A stretch of 64,000 bases of DNA from contig NC_040029.1 in NCBI RefSeq assembly GCF_000972845.2, positions 193,421 to 257,420 of the forward strand. Reading direction: 5' to 3'. Below the pieces are notes generated by a model that did no database searches, was not told where the DNA came from, and saw nothing but the letters and a program-made list of their open reading frames with translations. The position numbers were made by a program, and so were the translations under genes. Origin of the DNA: Larimichthys crocea. Its lineage: Eukaryota; Chordata; Actinopteri; Sciaenidae. Position 1 is the first letter of the stretch. Every line of letters begins with the position of its first letter. Below, one piece after another: positions 1 through 18,644 of the stretch.

Positions 1-71
1 GGTGGCCCAGATAGGTATAAATATTTTTTCTCGGAGTTTACACTCTTTCTTTTGGACGCAGCCCTCAAAAG

Positions 72-148
72 CCAGGGGACCTCGTAAGATTAAAACCCAC
101 AACTTCACCGCTTACAAGTGACGTTGTACCAAACTGAGCTACAGGGCC
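72..148 (-). pseudogene. tRNA-Thr(UGU)-like relic or tRNA-derived SINE head
   Basis: On the minus strand the sequence begins GGCCCTG, has an A box (TAGCTCAGTTTGGTA), an anticodon-loop-like TTGTAA placing UGU, and a degraded B box (GGTTTTAATCT). The 3' end does not pair properly with the acceptor 5' strand, so it is not a working tRNA gene. It lies in the gart intron at the left edge. A tRNA-derived SINE is the main alternative. Confidence 0.45.
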
Positions 149-242
149 ACATATTTGATCACCTGTCTTTCGTTTGAATCCAATCCAACCCCCGGAGCAC
201 GACGACCTGCTTAACAGATTTTGAGTCTTTCTCTCTACATAC

Positions 243-325
243 ACTCATATGAACATACATACATACATTCATACATACATACATTCATACATATGAACAT
301 ACATACATTCATACATACATACTCA
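243..325. repeat. (CATA)n microsatellite
   Basis: Interrupted runs of acat/cata with occasional ttc and atg units, within the gart intron following exon 19. Confidence 0.85.
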
Positions 326-396
326 TCCAGGAAGATTTAATCATGAAATAACACTTTCACTATACAGACGTTCATTAATTTTTACAAATTTTTTAC

Positions 397-9240
<8,844 letters not shown>

Positions 9241-9247
9241 GCGCAGT

Positions 9248-9266
9248 GCATCATGGGAATTGTAGT
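9248..9266. promoter_or_regulatory. ZNF143/Staf-type promoter element (SBS)
   Basis: The sequence gcatcatgggaattgtagt is a near-exact match to the ACTACAATTCCCA-type element bound by ZNF143 (and associated with THAP11/HCFC1), here reading ACTACAATTCCCATGATGC on the minus strand. Such elements sit within about 100 bp of start sites of housekeeping genes. It is 1.2 kb upstream of the gart ATG and next to the best leader-exon donor, so it probably marks the gart promoter. No TATA box is seen. Confidence 0.65.
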
Positions 9267-9390
9267 TAATTGGCAAATGACGTGCCAAAGTGTTGGAAAC
9301 AAATCAAATGTGGCACCAGAATCAATCAATAAAATGTGATTTAATTTGATTTATTCACAAGAAAGAACCAATGTGATCACTAATACACAA

Positions 9391-10234
9391 TGTCTGACAG
9401 TACTCAGTTACTTTATTCGAGGAAAAGTACAAATAAAAGATAAAATAAATAAGGTAAAAGTGTAATCAGGAGAAGTATTCAAAGTACTGTTCATGTAAAA
9501 TGTGTTTTTGGTTGATCTGGAGCTCATTTCAACTATTTTAACGAACAAACGATCAAACAAGGATGAATTTATCCTAATAATTTTCTCCATCGTTTGTTTG
9601 TTTGGTTTATTTTATTTATTACCCAAAGTGACGCCTTCAGTTCGGCCAAAATTATTTAAATAATTCAAAAGAAAAGCAACAAATCTGCACGTTTGCCACG
9701 AAAATGACAAAAATAATCAATGTTCTCTTGATCAGTTTTTGATTCAGCTGTGCTTTGTTTGTAAAACTACAATATATTAGTATGTCCTGGAATACACAGA
9801 AGTAGAAACTCTAAATGTCTGACAGTGTTCAGTTACTTTACTCGAGGAAAAGTACAAATACGACACAGTAAACATGTAAAAACCTGGAAGTACAAGTGTA
9901 ATCAGGAAAATGTACTTGAAGTATTCAAAGTACTGTTCATGTAAAATGTGTTTCTGGTTGATCTGGAGCTCATTTGAACTATTTTAACGAACAAACAATC
10001 AAACAAGGATGAATTTATCCTAATATTTTTCTCCATCATTTGTTTTATTTTACTTCAGTTCGGCCAAAATTATTTAAATAATTCAAAAGAAAAGCAACAA
10101 ATCTGCACGTTTGCCACGAAAATGACAAAAATAATCAATGTCCTGTTAATCATTTTTTGATTCAGCTGTGCTTTGTTTGTAAAACTAGAATATATTAGTA
10201 TGTTTTGAAATACACAGAAGTAGAAACTCTAAAT
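9391..10234. repeat. Tandem duplication of a 0.42-kb segment
   Basis: Copy 1 is 9391-9815 and copy 2 is 9816-10234. Both start tgtctgacag, both contain ctggttgatctggagctcat or a close variant, and both end agtagaaactctaaat. They are highly similar along their length with small indels. The inner part includes tcaaacaaggatgaattta in each. No coding capacity is seen. Confidence 0.85.
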
Positions 10235-10439
10235 ACTCCAGTAAACTTTGACGTTAGGACATCAGGGTAGGAAGAAATATTGATCACTTTGTTTATTATT
10301 AAATCGAGGAACCGATAATTGAACCCTGACGACCCGCTGAGCCACAGAGAACATGCACTGCAGTATAATCTGCTCTTTGTGAAGTAGAAAAATGAGCTCC
10401 AGCTCAACCAATTAGAAGAGAAGCACCCCTCAGCTTCTG

Positions 10440-11220
10440 ATTTAGAAAAAGGACAGTTTAAGTAAAGATGCTATAGCAAAGATATAAAACTATCGTAAAC
10501 GAGAAGCATGGAAGGAAGATCTAGGCACAGATATATCATCAGAGGACTGGCAATATATATGCACTAAGGCTCACACCCAATCGGTCAACACCAGATTTAA
10601 ACTGCTGCAGTATAAATGGCTGATGAGAGTCTATATCACGCCAGTTCAATTAAATAAATACAATAGGAATATCCCAGATACATGTACAAAATGCACTGAG
10701 GCGCAGGGGACGTTCTTCCATTGTATGTGGAAATGCAGTAAGATAAAACTTTTTGCGAAGAGGTTAAAGGAGCAATAGAAAAAATTATTTCGAAAAACAT
10801 TCCAATGGTTCTTTGTCTTAGGTCTTTACCCAAAAGGTCATAAATACAATAAATGAATACTAATAGATATGTCTTTTACATGCCAAAAGATCCATTGCAA
10901 TGTTTTGGAAGAAGATCAGCAGACCAAGTGTAACGTATTGGGTGAAACAGAAGCTGGCAACCTTTCCTTTGGAGAGAGTGACATACGTATGAAAAGGAAG
11001 GCAAGATATGTTCGAAGAGATATGGAAACCATTTAATGTTTGTTAATGGTATTGATTTAGCAAATGACAATGAGGAGTGTTAGTGATGTGTATATGTAAA
11101 GTTTGTTTGTTTGGTTTTGTTCTGTTCATGACCACAGACCTACATATTGGATATAATGACATGTATGTATATACAAGTGTATGTAAGAAAATGTTAATAA
11201 ATATATTGTTCAAAAGAAGA
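10440..11220 (+). mobile_element. L1-like LINE fragment, 3' end of ORF2
   Basis: Translating the plus strand with frameshifts and stops gives residues such as NTRFKLLQYKWLMR, then YNRNIPDTCTKC, EAQGTFFHCMWKC and, further on, a piece resembling LERVTYVMKRKA...WKPF. This is the C-terminal region of fish L1-type ORF2 with its CxxC...HxxxxC zinc-knuckle-like motif. It is interrupted by stops, so it is dead. The 3' tail ends in aataaatat and an (AAG)n-type run at about 11214-11236. The 5' part of the element is missing. Confidence 0.7.
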
Positions 11221-11236
11221 AAGAAGAAAGAAGAGA

Positions 11237-11533
11237 ACCACCTTTAATCATCTAATAATTAAATATATAATCACGACAGCAATCATTCGATTGATTATTA
11301 CTTTTATTTTTTACCCTGCAGTGACTTCACGCGACCTGGGGAGCGACCAGACGAGTTCAGAAATATGAAGCTGGAGCTCTGCCATCGACTGAGAGAAATC
11401 AATATGTTCTGAAAGTCGAGCCCAAAGTTAAACTGGAAGTGTCCAAACAGGCGACCCCGATGGGATTTCTTAAATTCAAGTTAAGAGTCCGGAGGGAGAC
11501 AGCGGTTCCCTCGGTCAATGCAGCGTTTAAAAC
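11237..11533. other. Intergenic spacer, no feature seen
   Basis: Sequence between the LINE tail and the poly(A) signal of the peptidase-like gene. No exon, RNA or repeat recognised. Confidence 0.4.
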
Positions 11534-11539
11534 TTTATT
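11534..11539 (-). terminator. Poly(A) signal of the peptidase-like gene
   Basis: AATAAA on the minus strand about 112 nt beyond the TGA stop of the gene at 11651-12828. It is the nearest canonical signal downstream of the stop. Confidence 0.65.
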
Positions 11540-11650
11540 TCACAGTAAACACCTGATCTGTTCTCTGTGAATGTTTGTGCTGACTCAGTCACAGATGAGT
11601 CCGGCTGATCGATAATAAATAAGTCTGGAGTTCAGGAGCGTCGGGTCCAG

Positions 11651-12828
11651 TCACAACAAAGGGAGTTCAGGAGCGTCGAGGAGTTCTCGCCACAGCTCTG
11701 ACTCTCGCCGGGCGAAGAGCGTGACGCCCGAGCTGTACGCCGCCGGGATCTTGATGTGTGTCGACTTGACTCCGTCCTGTTCGTCCTCGAGGAGCATCTG
11801 CTTCACCTGACCTGAGACGGAGAGGGTGAACGTGAGAACACGTGTGCACAGATCTGCATCGGTCAAAGATTTACCGGTTAACTGCTTCACCCTCGACGTC
11901 CAGGGCTGTCCACCGCGGCTCGGACAGGCCGGACAGGCAGCAGTCTGGTGTGAGTCTCGGCAGGACGTCTTCCCGACGAATCAGCAACACCGACTCACTG
12001 CAGAGCCTCTGATGTAACTCGTCCTCGTTCACTGAAAAGACAAACTCGCTGAGCATCAACCTCTCCTGGAGAACAAGACGCTTCCTCGCCGTTCACTCAC
12101 CTACATCCAAAGGATTGGTCATGAAGACGGCGTTGGGCACGACCCCGAAGACGAGCTGGTGGTGCCAGGCGTCGGGCACCTCCTCTCCATCCGGCACGGC
12201 CAGCTGCATGTTCATGGTCGCCACGGGAACGGCGCCGGCTCGGATCCACCGGGCGAGCCAGGAGGAGAGTCTGACGAGGCGGCGCGGGTGGAGGTGGAAG
12301 AAGCGACCCGTTACCTTCCCATCGCTGGCATCCTCGGCTCCTCGGATGAGCTGGGCGTGGGTCGCACCTGAAACAGATGATTACAGGTGTGTGTGTGCTT
12401 TTATTTTGGAGGGGAAAAAGGCAAAATAAAAGCATGTAACTGCACCAGATGGCAGAAAAAACACCCTGCAGTCAGAATAAGCACAAACACACCTGAGACA
12501 TATCAGAAGTACTCAGATCCTGCAGAGTAACTAGTAACTAAAGCTGTTTACCGGCCTCGCTCCGGGACAGCAGGTAGTCCGGCAGCGGGGACTCGTTCCT
12601 CCTCAGGCGGGTCTGCACGCAGCGGTCGGCCTCCTCGGGCTCCACGTCCACGCCGAGAACCTTCAGCACGTCCAGCACCGCCGTGGCTCCGCAGGCCGAG
12701 ACTCCGATCTGCAGGGTCTGTCTCTGCAGGGCCTCCTGCAGGGACCACAGCATGGCTCCACCTGCTGCCTCCTCCTCACCTCCACCTCCTCCTCCTCCTC
12801 CATGGAGCTGCTCACACTCTGCCTCCAT
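11651..12828 (-). CDS. Uncharacterised C39-like (papain-fold) cysteine peptidase domain protein, 281 aa
   Basis: Four exons on the minus strand: 12828-12552, 12367-12101, 12031-11891, 11811-11651. They sum to 846 nt including TGA, with GT-AG introns of 184, 69 and 79 bp. I do not recognise a named gene. After an acidic/Gly-rich start (Gly8 at 10-17), residues 41-50 read IGVSACGATA, a Cys-nucleophile motif (Cys46) like that of C39-like peptidases. Residues 160-180 contain WHHQLVFGV and MTNPLD (His161/162, Asn177, Asp180), which match the catalytic His and Asn/Asp spacing of that fold. The C-terminal exon has THIKIPAAYSSGVTLF. No signal peptide or membrane segment is seen. Met26 is an alternative start. 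For the third donor, GTGAAG at 11890 keeps the last exon in its protein-like frame; a donor at 11874 would give a different, less convincing C-terminus. Protease activity is inference. Confidence 0.8.
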
Positions 12829-12902
12829 CTCACAGACTCACACACACACACATTCATTCATATTAAAGTTTAATTAAGATCAATTAAAGACGTTTCTCTC
12901 AC

Positions 12903-12945
12903 CACGTGACAAACCTGACAACAACAACAAGCAGCGCGCATGCGC
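12903..12945. promoter_or_regulatory. E-box plus NRF1-like palindrome upstream of the peptidase-like gene
   Basis: CACGTG with flanking GAC (12903-12908, USF/TFE-type) and GCGCATGCGC (12936-12945, the NRF1 core palindrome) lie 75-118 bp upstream of the ATG. Both motif classes are typical of TATA-less, broadly active promoters. A 5'-untranslated donor (GTGAGA at about 12902-12897) could splice the leader, but I see no good acceptor. Confidence 0.5.
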
Positions 12946-13003
12946 CTGGCTCTGCTTCTTCTGTGATTCATTGACCGGCTGGATACAGAGGCGGAGGGAC
13001 GAC

Positions 13004-13022
13004 CAGCGCCCCCGGTGGCCAC
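13004..13022 (-). promoter_or_regulatory. CTCF-like motif with one base missing
   Basis: agcgcccccggtggcca compares with the CTCF core agcgccccctggtggcca, one T short. It sits upstream of the peptidase-like gene at the edge of the repeat-rich region. Binding is uncertain because of the gap. Confidence 0.25.
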
Positions 13023-13038
13023 ATTCAGAATATATAGA

Positions 13039-13102
13039 AATAAAATAAAATAAAATAAAATAAAATAAAATAAAATAAAATAAAATAAAATAAAATAAAA
13101 TA
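13039..13102. repeat. (TAAAA)n microsatellite
   Basis: About 13 uninterrupted pentamer units on the plus strand. Confidence 0.95.
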
Positions 13103-13470
13103 ATAAACAAGTATTAACAAGTCAAGAAGGATAAATAATAAAATAAAATTAAAAAGTGGAAATAATAAATAACAAAAAGTCTATAATAAAATAAATAATA
13201 CAATTTAATAAAATTTAATTAAAAAGTGGAAAAAATAAATATAAATAAATAAAAACAGGTGTTAAAAAGTCAAGATGCATAGATAATAATAAAGCAAAAT
13301 AAAATTTAAAAGTGGAAAAAATAATAAATAATAAATAATAAAAACAAGTATTAACAACTCTATAATAAAATAAAATCAAATTAAATTTAAAAAGTGGAAA
13401 AAAAAGACATGAATAAATAATAAAAACAAGTATTAACAAGTCAAGAAGCATAAATAAAATGAGATTATAA
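13103..13470. repeat. AT-rich minisatellite derived from TAAAA units
   Basis: About three to four degenerate units of roughly 110 bp marked by aaaaagtggaaa, acaagtattaacaagtcaag and taataaaataaa. It follows the pentamer run directly and may have grown from it. Confidence 0.75.
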
Positions 13471-13499
13471 AAAAAAGTTATTTATATAAACAGTTTTTA

Positions 13500-13625
13500 T
13501 TGTATTGTATTGAGTATGTTCATATCTCTTTATACTTGGAATACTTGTGTATAGAAGATCCAAACATATTAATTTCACATTGCATTGCTGACGCTGTGTT
13601 AACGTGCATGACAAATAAACCTGAA
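13500..13625 (+). mobile_element. Possible LINE 3'-tail remnant
   Basis: The stretch ends in catgacaaataaacctgaaa, and the same 20 bases recur at about 32158-32177. Short 3' tails of this type end several fish LINE families. No reverse-transcriptase coding remains, so the class is uncertain. Confidence 0.3.
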
Positions 13626-13629
13626 ACTT

Positions 13630-15530
13630 GAAACATTTTAATGTCTTTTATTTATTTATTTTAAAGATATTTTTTTGGCTGTGTTCTCTTTTATTTTTGT
13701 TTATTTATATGCTTTTTTAAAATAACTATTGATTTCTCCATTCTCATCTGTCGTCCCTCAAACACGTTCCTGTTTGGTCTTTTCTGTCGAAGCACTTTGT
13801 AAACTCTGTTTTTAAAGTTGTTATATAAATTCACAAATTAAAGCAGCAAAGATTAAAAAACTCGTGACCTCTTGAAGGGGCCTCTACCCTTAGGTTGGGA
13901 ACCAATGGATGAAACTCGTTCAGTGTTAATAATCTAATTATGTAATATATAATAATATATCAGTCATGGGTGAAACCTTCACACTTTAAGCAGCCTCGTC
14001 ACAGTTCTTCATCAGGTCAACAGATGTCAGTGTTGCTACACTGAACTGCAGCCGGGAGCCGAGCAGAGCATGTGGTAACACAGCAGATAAGTGGTGTCAC
14101 TGTGGTTGATGCTCGGTGAAACAGCCTGGAGGTGTGCAGCGTGTCGCCAACGGCCTCCACCTCCACCTCCTCCACCATCAAATGAGGAAGAGGGGAAACG
14201 AACAGAGAGCAGCAAACCTGATTTCTTTGGTTCTCCCGAGGCATAAAAACTCTTTGAGGAAGGTCAAAACGAAATCTTTCAAAGGGATATTTATCTATTT
14301 TTACACCATTTAACTTCTGTTTGTAAGGCCAGAAGGTTAAAACAGCAAGTCCACTGCAAACGTTGTGAATTTAAATGAAAAAACAGTTGTAGTTTTAGTC
14401 GTAGAGCCTCACTGAATGTGCATTTGGACCAGCGGCACAAATGAAACACACCGGCAACACTTTTCTCCCAATTATTTTTGACATAAATTGTACAAACAGG
14501 CAACATTGGCTCTTCCTGGAAGAACGTGAGGAGGCCAAATTATCCTCTGCACGATGCCATCTGGTGGCAGGAGAGGGATTTAAGAAACTATCCGCACATG
14601 AGACAAAAGATTTTGGTTGATTACGAAAGTCTCATTTGACGATCTGTTATCCAGCATCAGCTGTCTGTGCGTGTAATCATGAACTTCAATCCTGGTTGAT
14701 ATTCGTCTCACCTCCGCTTCCTCCCGGTTCTCACACAGCTACAGCGACTGCAGCTGGAAGCACTACAAGCGCAGAGTGTGATTAAACCTGACTGGGCTCT
14801 GCGAACGTGACCCGGCAGCCGATGTGAAGCATGTCAACAGAAGAGAAGATGAGGGACGAAGGGGAAAGTCTTCAAATGTCTGGGATGAAAGATAGAAAAC
14901 GGAGAGGCTGTCTCAGTTTCTCAAAGGCTGCCTTCACCTCGGCATCACCTTCTGCCATTTGCAGATGTGGAGGTGCTGAAAAGTTGAAAGCAGCGTGGTG
15001 GGGTATTCTCACTATGAAGTCGTCAACAACGCTCGGCTTTTAGTCATCAACACTTGTCAACAAATATACAGATCAATATTTTTCTGAGCCGGGAAATGAA
15101 TAATGGCAATACTGCTGCCGTGAGGCTCGCTTGAAACGTGGGGTGGGTTAATACTTTTGACAGACACACGGACTGCCAAGCAAGTTGAGGTAAACCAAGA
15201 GCTCGAAATCAATGCCACAAAGACCACAATGACAGGAATGTCTAGCCAGACTGGGGAGGAAGTTTCGACATAGCAGTTAGGGTGAAGCTCCGCAGCTGGC
15301 GGCGGTTCAAGAGTCCAAAGAAAGAGACATTCAGCTCCAGTCACAAACATATCTTCAACACCAAACCCTCGAGCAGAACTAGGCAGTCAATCATCGGTGT
15401 AGCTTTTGCTATTGGAGCCTTTGTTAAGTGGCTGCAGACTGCTGTGGGGCTAACGACATTAAAACAGAGCACATGCCAAGGTTTGTGTTAATCTGAACAG
15501 TAGAAACACTAAGATCACAGGTAAACAAAT
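13630..15530. other. Gene-poor stretch, no exon seen
   Basis: Mixed-composition sequence. Apart from a short segment near 13896 (ggttgggaaccaatgg), similar to one found in several fish repeats, and the CTCF-like motif at 14552, I recognise nothing. Confidence 0.4.
14552..14570 (-). promoter_or_regulatory. CTCF-like motif
   Basis: cgatgccatctggtggcag resembles the CTCF core on the minus strand (ctgccaccagatggca), with the ccacca and tggca elements kept. Position at the border between the gene block and the gene-poor region would suit an insulator, but this is inferred from a motif alone. Confidence 0.3.
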
Positions 15531-16415
15531 ATATCGTGCAGTAAGTACAGTAAGGTACAGTAAGTTACTTGTCAATAGCTGCCAGTTATTGTGATTCTTC
15601 TTACAGTAAGTTACTTGTCAACAGCTGACAATATCTGTGATTTTTTTTTACAGTAAATCACTTGTCAATAGATGCCAGTTAAGTACTTTGATTCTTTTTA
15701 CAGTAAGTCACTTGTCAATAGCTGCCAGTTAATATCTGTGATTATTTTTATAGTAAGTTACCTGTCAATAGCTGCCAGTTAATTACAGAGGCAATCCTGC
15801 CTCTGCCGCCTCTGAGGTAATCTGGTGCAGTAAGTACAGTAAGGTATAGTAAGTTACTTGTCAATGGCTGCCAGTTAATTACTGTGATTTTTTTTACAGT
15901 AAGTTACTTGTCAACAGGTGCCAATTAATGTCTGTGATTCTTTTTACAGTAATGTACTTGTCAATAGCTGCCAATTAATGTCTGTGATTTTTTTTACAGT
16001 AATGTACTTGTCAATAGCTGCCAATTAATGTCTGTGATTTTTTTTTACAGTAAGTCACTTGTCAATACCTGTCAGTTAATATCTGTGATTATTTTTATAG
16101 TAAATTACTTGTCAATAGCTGCCAGTTAATTACAGAGGCAATCCTGCCTCTGCCGCTTCTGAGGTAATCTGGTGCAGTGAGTACAGTAAGGTACAGTAAA
16201 TTACTTGTCAATAGCTGCCAGTTAATTACAGTGATTCTTGTTACAGTAAGTTCCTTGTCAACAGCTGACAATATCTGTGATTTTTTTTTTAAAGTAAATC
16301 ACTTGTCAACAGCTGCCAGTTAAAATCTGTGATTATTTTTATAGTAAGTTACCTGTCAATAGCTGCCAGTGAATTACAGAGGCAATCCTGTCTCTGCCGC
16401 CTCTGAGGTAATCTA
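15531..16415 (+). repeat. Minisatellite array 1, about 50-58-bp units
   Basis: Units contain cagtaagttacttgtcaata, gctgccagttaat and tgtgatt followed by a T run. A longer insert, gaggcaatcctgcctctgcc and following bases, punctuates the array near 15789, 16136 and 16379. The start marker gcagtaagtacag recurs at about 15537, 15828 and 16174 (one variant). Array 2 at 18645-20455 is the same family in reverse orientation. Confidence 0.9.
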
Positions 16416-16463
16416 AAAATGGCACAGACGTAGACCATCTGTGGACCTGAGGTGCGCTGAACA

Positions 16464-16652
16464 AGCCGCCCACCTGCCGATCAAAGCGTCCACGCTCTTA
16501 ATCCTGCATAACTTTAAGCCTTAATATAATGTGAACAGGTGAGTTGTATATAAAGTCACCCTCAGTACAGTTGTCATGAACGGGGAAATTAGCTACAGAG
16601 ACCAAAACTGTTTTTTGTACCAGGCTGTAAACATGTTTATTTCTGCTGTGAA
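16464..16652 (+). mobile_element. Dispersed repeat family R1, copy 1
   Basis: Contains cacgctcttaatcctgcata, gaacaggtgagttgtatata and aacatgtttatttctgctgt. The same ordered blocks occur at 30425-30615, 40895-41160, 56142-56258 (reverse) and partly at 24752-24811 (reverse). I recall this as a very common non-coding repeat in spiny-rayed fish. It has no coding capacity, so a MITE is likely. Confidence 0.75.
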
Positions 16653-16659
16653 GTTGGAC

Positions 16660-18520
16660 ATTTGGTGGTATATGTTACTGTTTTTTTGGTCAGTGTTGTG
16701 GATGAAAGAGCTCCACACTGACTCTTCATGGGTCCATTTTTGAAGCACCTTGCATCTCTGACGACTTGTGAACAAATATAAAAACCTATACTTTCAATGA
16801 TGCATATCATTTGTTTTTGACTTTACACACATTCAGAAAAAGGCAGCCCTACCTCTTCGTGTACGCCATTTCTCCTCCACAGCCTGTGAAATTGGAGAAG
16901 GAATGTGCTGCCACAAAGTATCTCTTACCACATTGATCATAAACAAGCTGCAAAATGTGTTTTTTCCTGAAAATGCAACTTTAAATAAAATTGGCTGCTT
17001 TTGGGTGTTTCTGGAAACAGTCGCGTCGCCGTTTATGACACGGCCAGCGGACATGTGGGATTAATCCACCTCCTCGTGGATGAGGAATCGGCCTCACTTT
17101 GGGCAAACTTTTGATTCGGTTTGACTTCGTTTTGATATTTTCCTCCAAGAACGACTAAGATAACGTATATCACTATTCTCTGAATGTTTCCGCATGTATA
17201 CAACTATGTACATTTTCCAATATCTATTAAAATGAACAGCTGGAGGCCCTTTGAGATTGTTTTTCACAGCGTCCATATTCCAAATACATTTTATTTCGCA
17301 GTCCCAACCTGCTCAGAAAGTGTCATTGTTGGTGATGGTTTCCTGCAAGCCTCCAGGTTATGACGGGTTGCCACCGAGCTGCATTCATACTGATACTTCC
17401 GTGAAATGAAGAAACAATCGGAGGAGGAGGTCTGTGTCTTAGTTAATCCTGCAATCGTGCAGCCACTTACAAGACGTGCAAGAAAAAGTGGTAAATCTGT
17501 GAATCTGTCAGCCGAGCACAGGCCTGTAGTCGTTCGCTTGGAATAATAAGGTAGGCAGAGTCTATTTAAACACTATCTCATGACCTCTTGGTGCACAGCA
17601 GCTGTGCAGGGATCTACAGGATTAACCGGCGCCTCTCAGGTAAGCTGATTCATAATAAATAGCAGCGATGCTTTGAAAATACCCATAACAGCACATTAGC
17701 ATTGAAATGAGGTAGCACTCTTGTCAGGAGGTAGTTCTGGGTCACAGAGACAAACGTTGAATACTGCCGGAGGGACTTCAGCACACACTTGGCTGTCCCC
17801 TCATCGGCCCAGTACGCCTACATCGCTAATGTCAATAGTGTTAACATCCTGGCTCGTTTGCAGAAGAGCAGGGGATGAATTTCTTTAGAGAGCTGGAAGC
17901 CATCCATTTTGGACAGTATTCACCTGAATCCTGTTTCATATTATGCGCTACATCTATGGAAGACCTTTTTACATACGCTGTAAAATTTAAGGGTCCTTGC
18001 AAAGTCCTTATGAGATTTGTACCTTACATTCTTCACTTCAACTGGCTGTAAGACATTTCTTCTTTATACAGGCCATTACAGCAGGCGAGCGCCAACCTGT
18101 CCAGCATGTACCCTCATTTACCGCCGTAAATGTCCTCAGAACTTCAAAAGGCAAGTGCATAAATAATCCAGGGAAACACTTAGGCCCTGCGAGGACAGCG
18201 TTTTTGTCTTTTGTCAAACACATAATGTGAATTTTGCACTCCAGGAAACATTTAAGTGGCAGTTCTATGGGGCCGTGTTCACGGGTCCAAGTCACATAAA
18301 AGCAAAATCACGATCCGCGGGTAATTAAAGTTATAGAGGGAAACATAGCTGGATCTGAGACACAGTCCTGTACCTGCCAAGCTCAGTTGTCAAAAGTAGA
18401 TTTTTTTATGGTTTATTCAAAATCCCATCAGTGGTCTGTTCCCTCAAGTGAATACTTTATAGCACAGATTGTCTTTCAGCGGCAAATACAAGGTTCCCTT
18501 CCTCCTCCTGTTCTTTTATT
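16660..18520. other. Spacer between the two opposed minisatellite arrays
   Basis: Unique-looking sequence of mixed composition. No exon with coding bias, RNA gene or repeat recognised. Confidence 0.4.
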
Positions 18521-18521
18521 T

Positions 18522-18644
18522 AAGAACCTATTAGACTGGGCTTAATGACATGGAGCACCACGATGTGGCCATACACTTTACAATGAATCACATTTAATGA
18601 GTGAAGATAAGATAAATAATAACTTGCAGGTGATATACACGGTT
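18522..18644. repeat. Left flank copy of the array 2 duplication
   Basis: Shares aagaacct.ttagact, atacactttacaatgaatca and aataataacttgcaggtga with 20569-20676 in the same orientation. The two copies bracket array 2, so the flank was duplicated together with or by expansion of the array. Confidence 0.75.

Noticed and set aside
9270..11220. Possible SON gene head-to-head with gart
   Set aside because: No Arg/Ser-rich or other SON-like exon is found; the interval holds a tandem duplication and LINE remnant.
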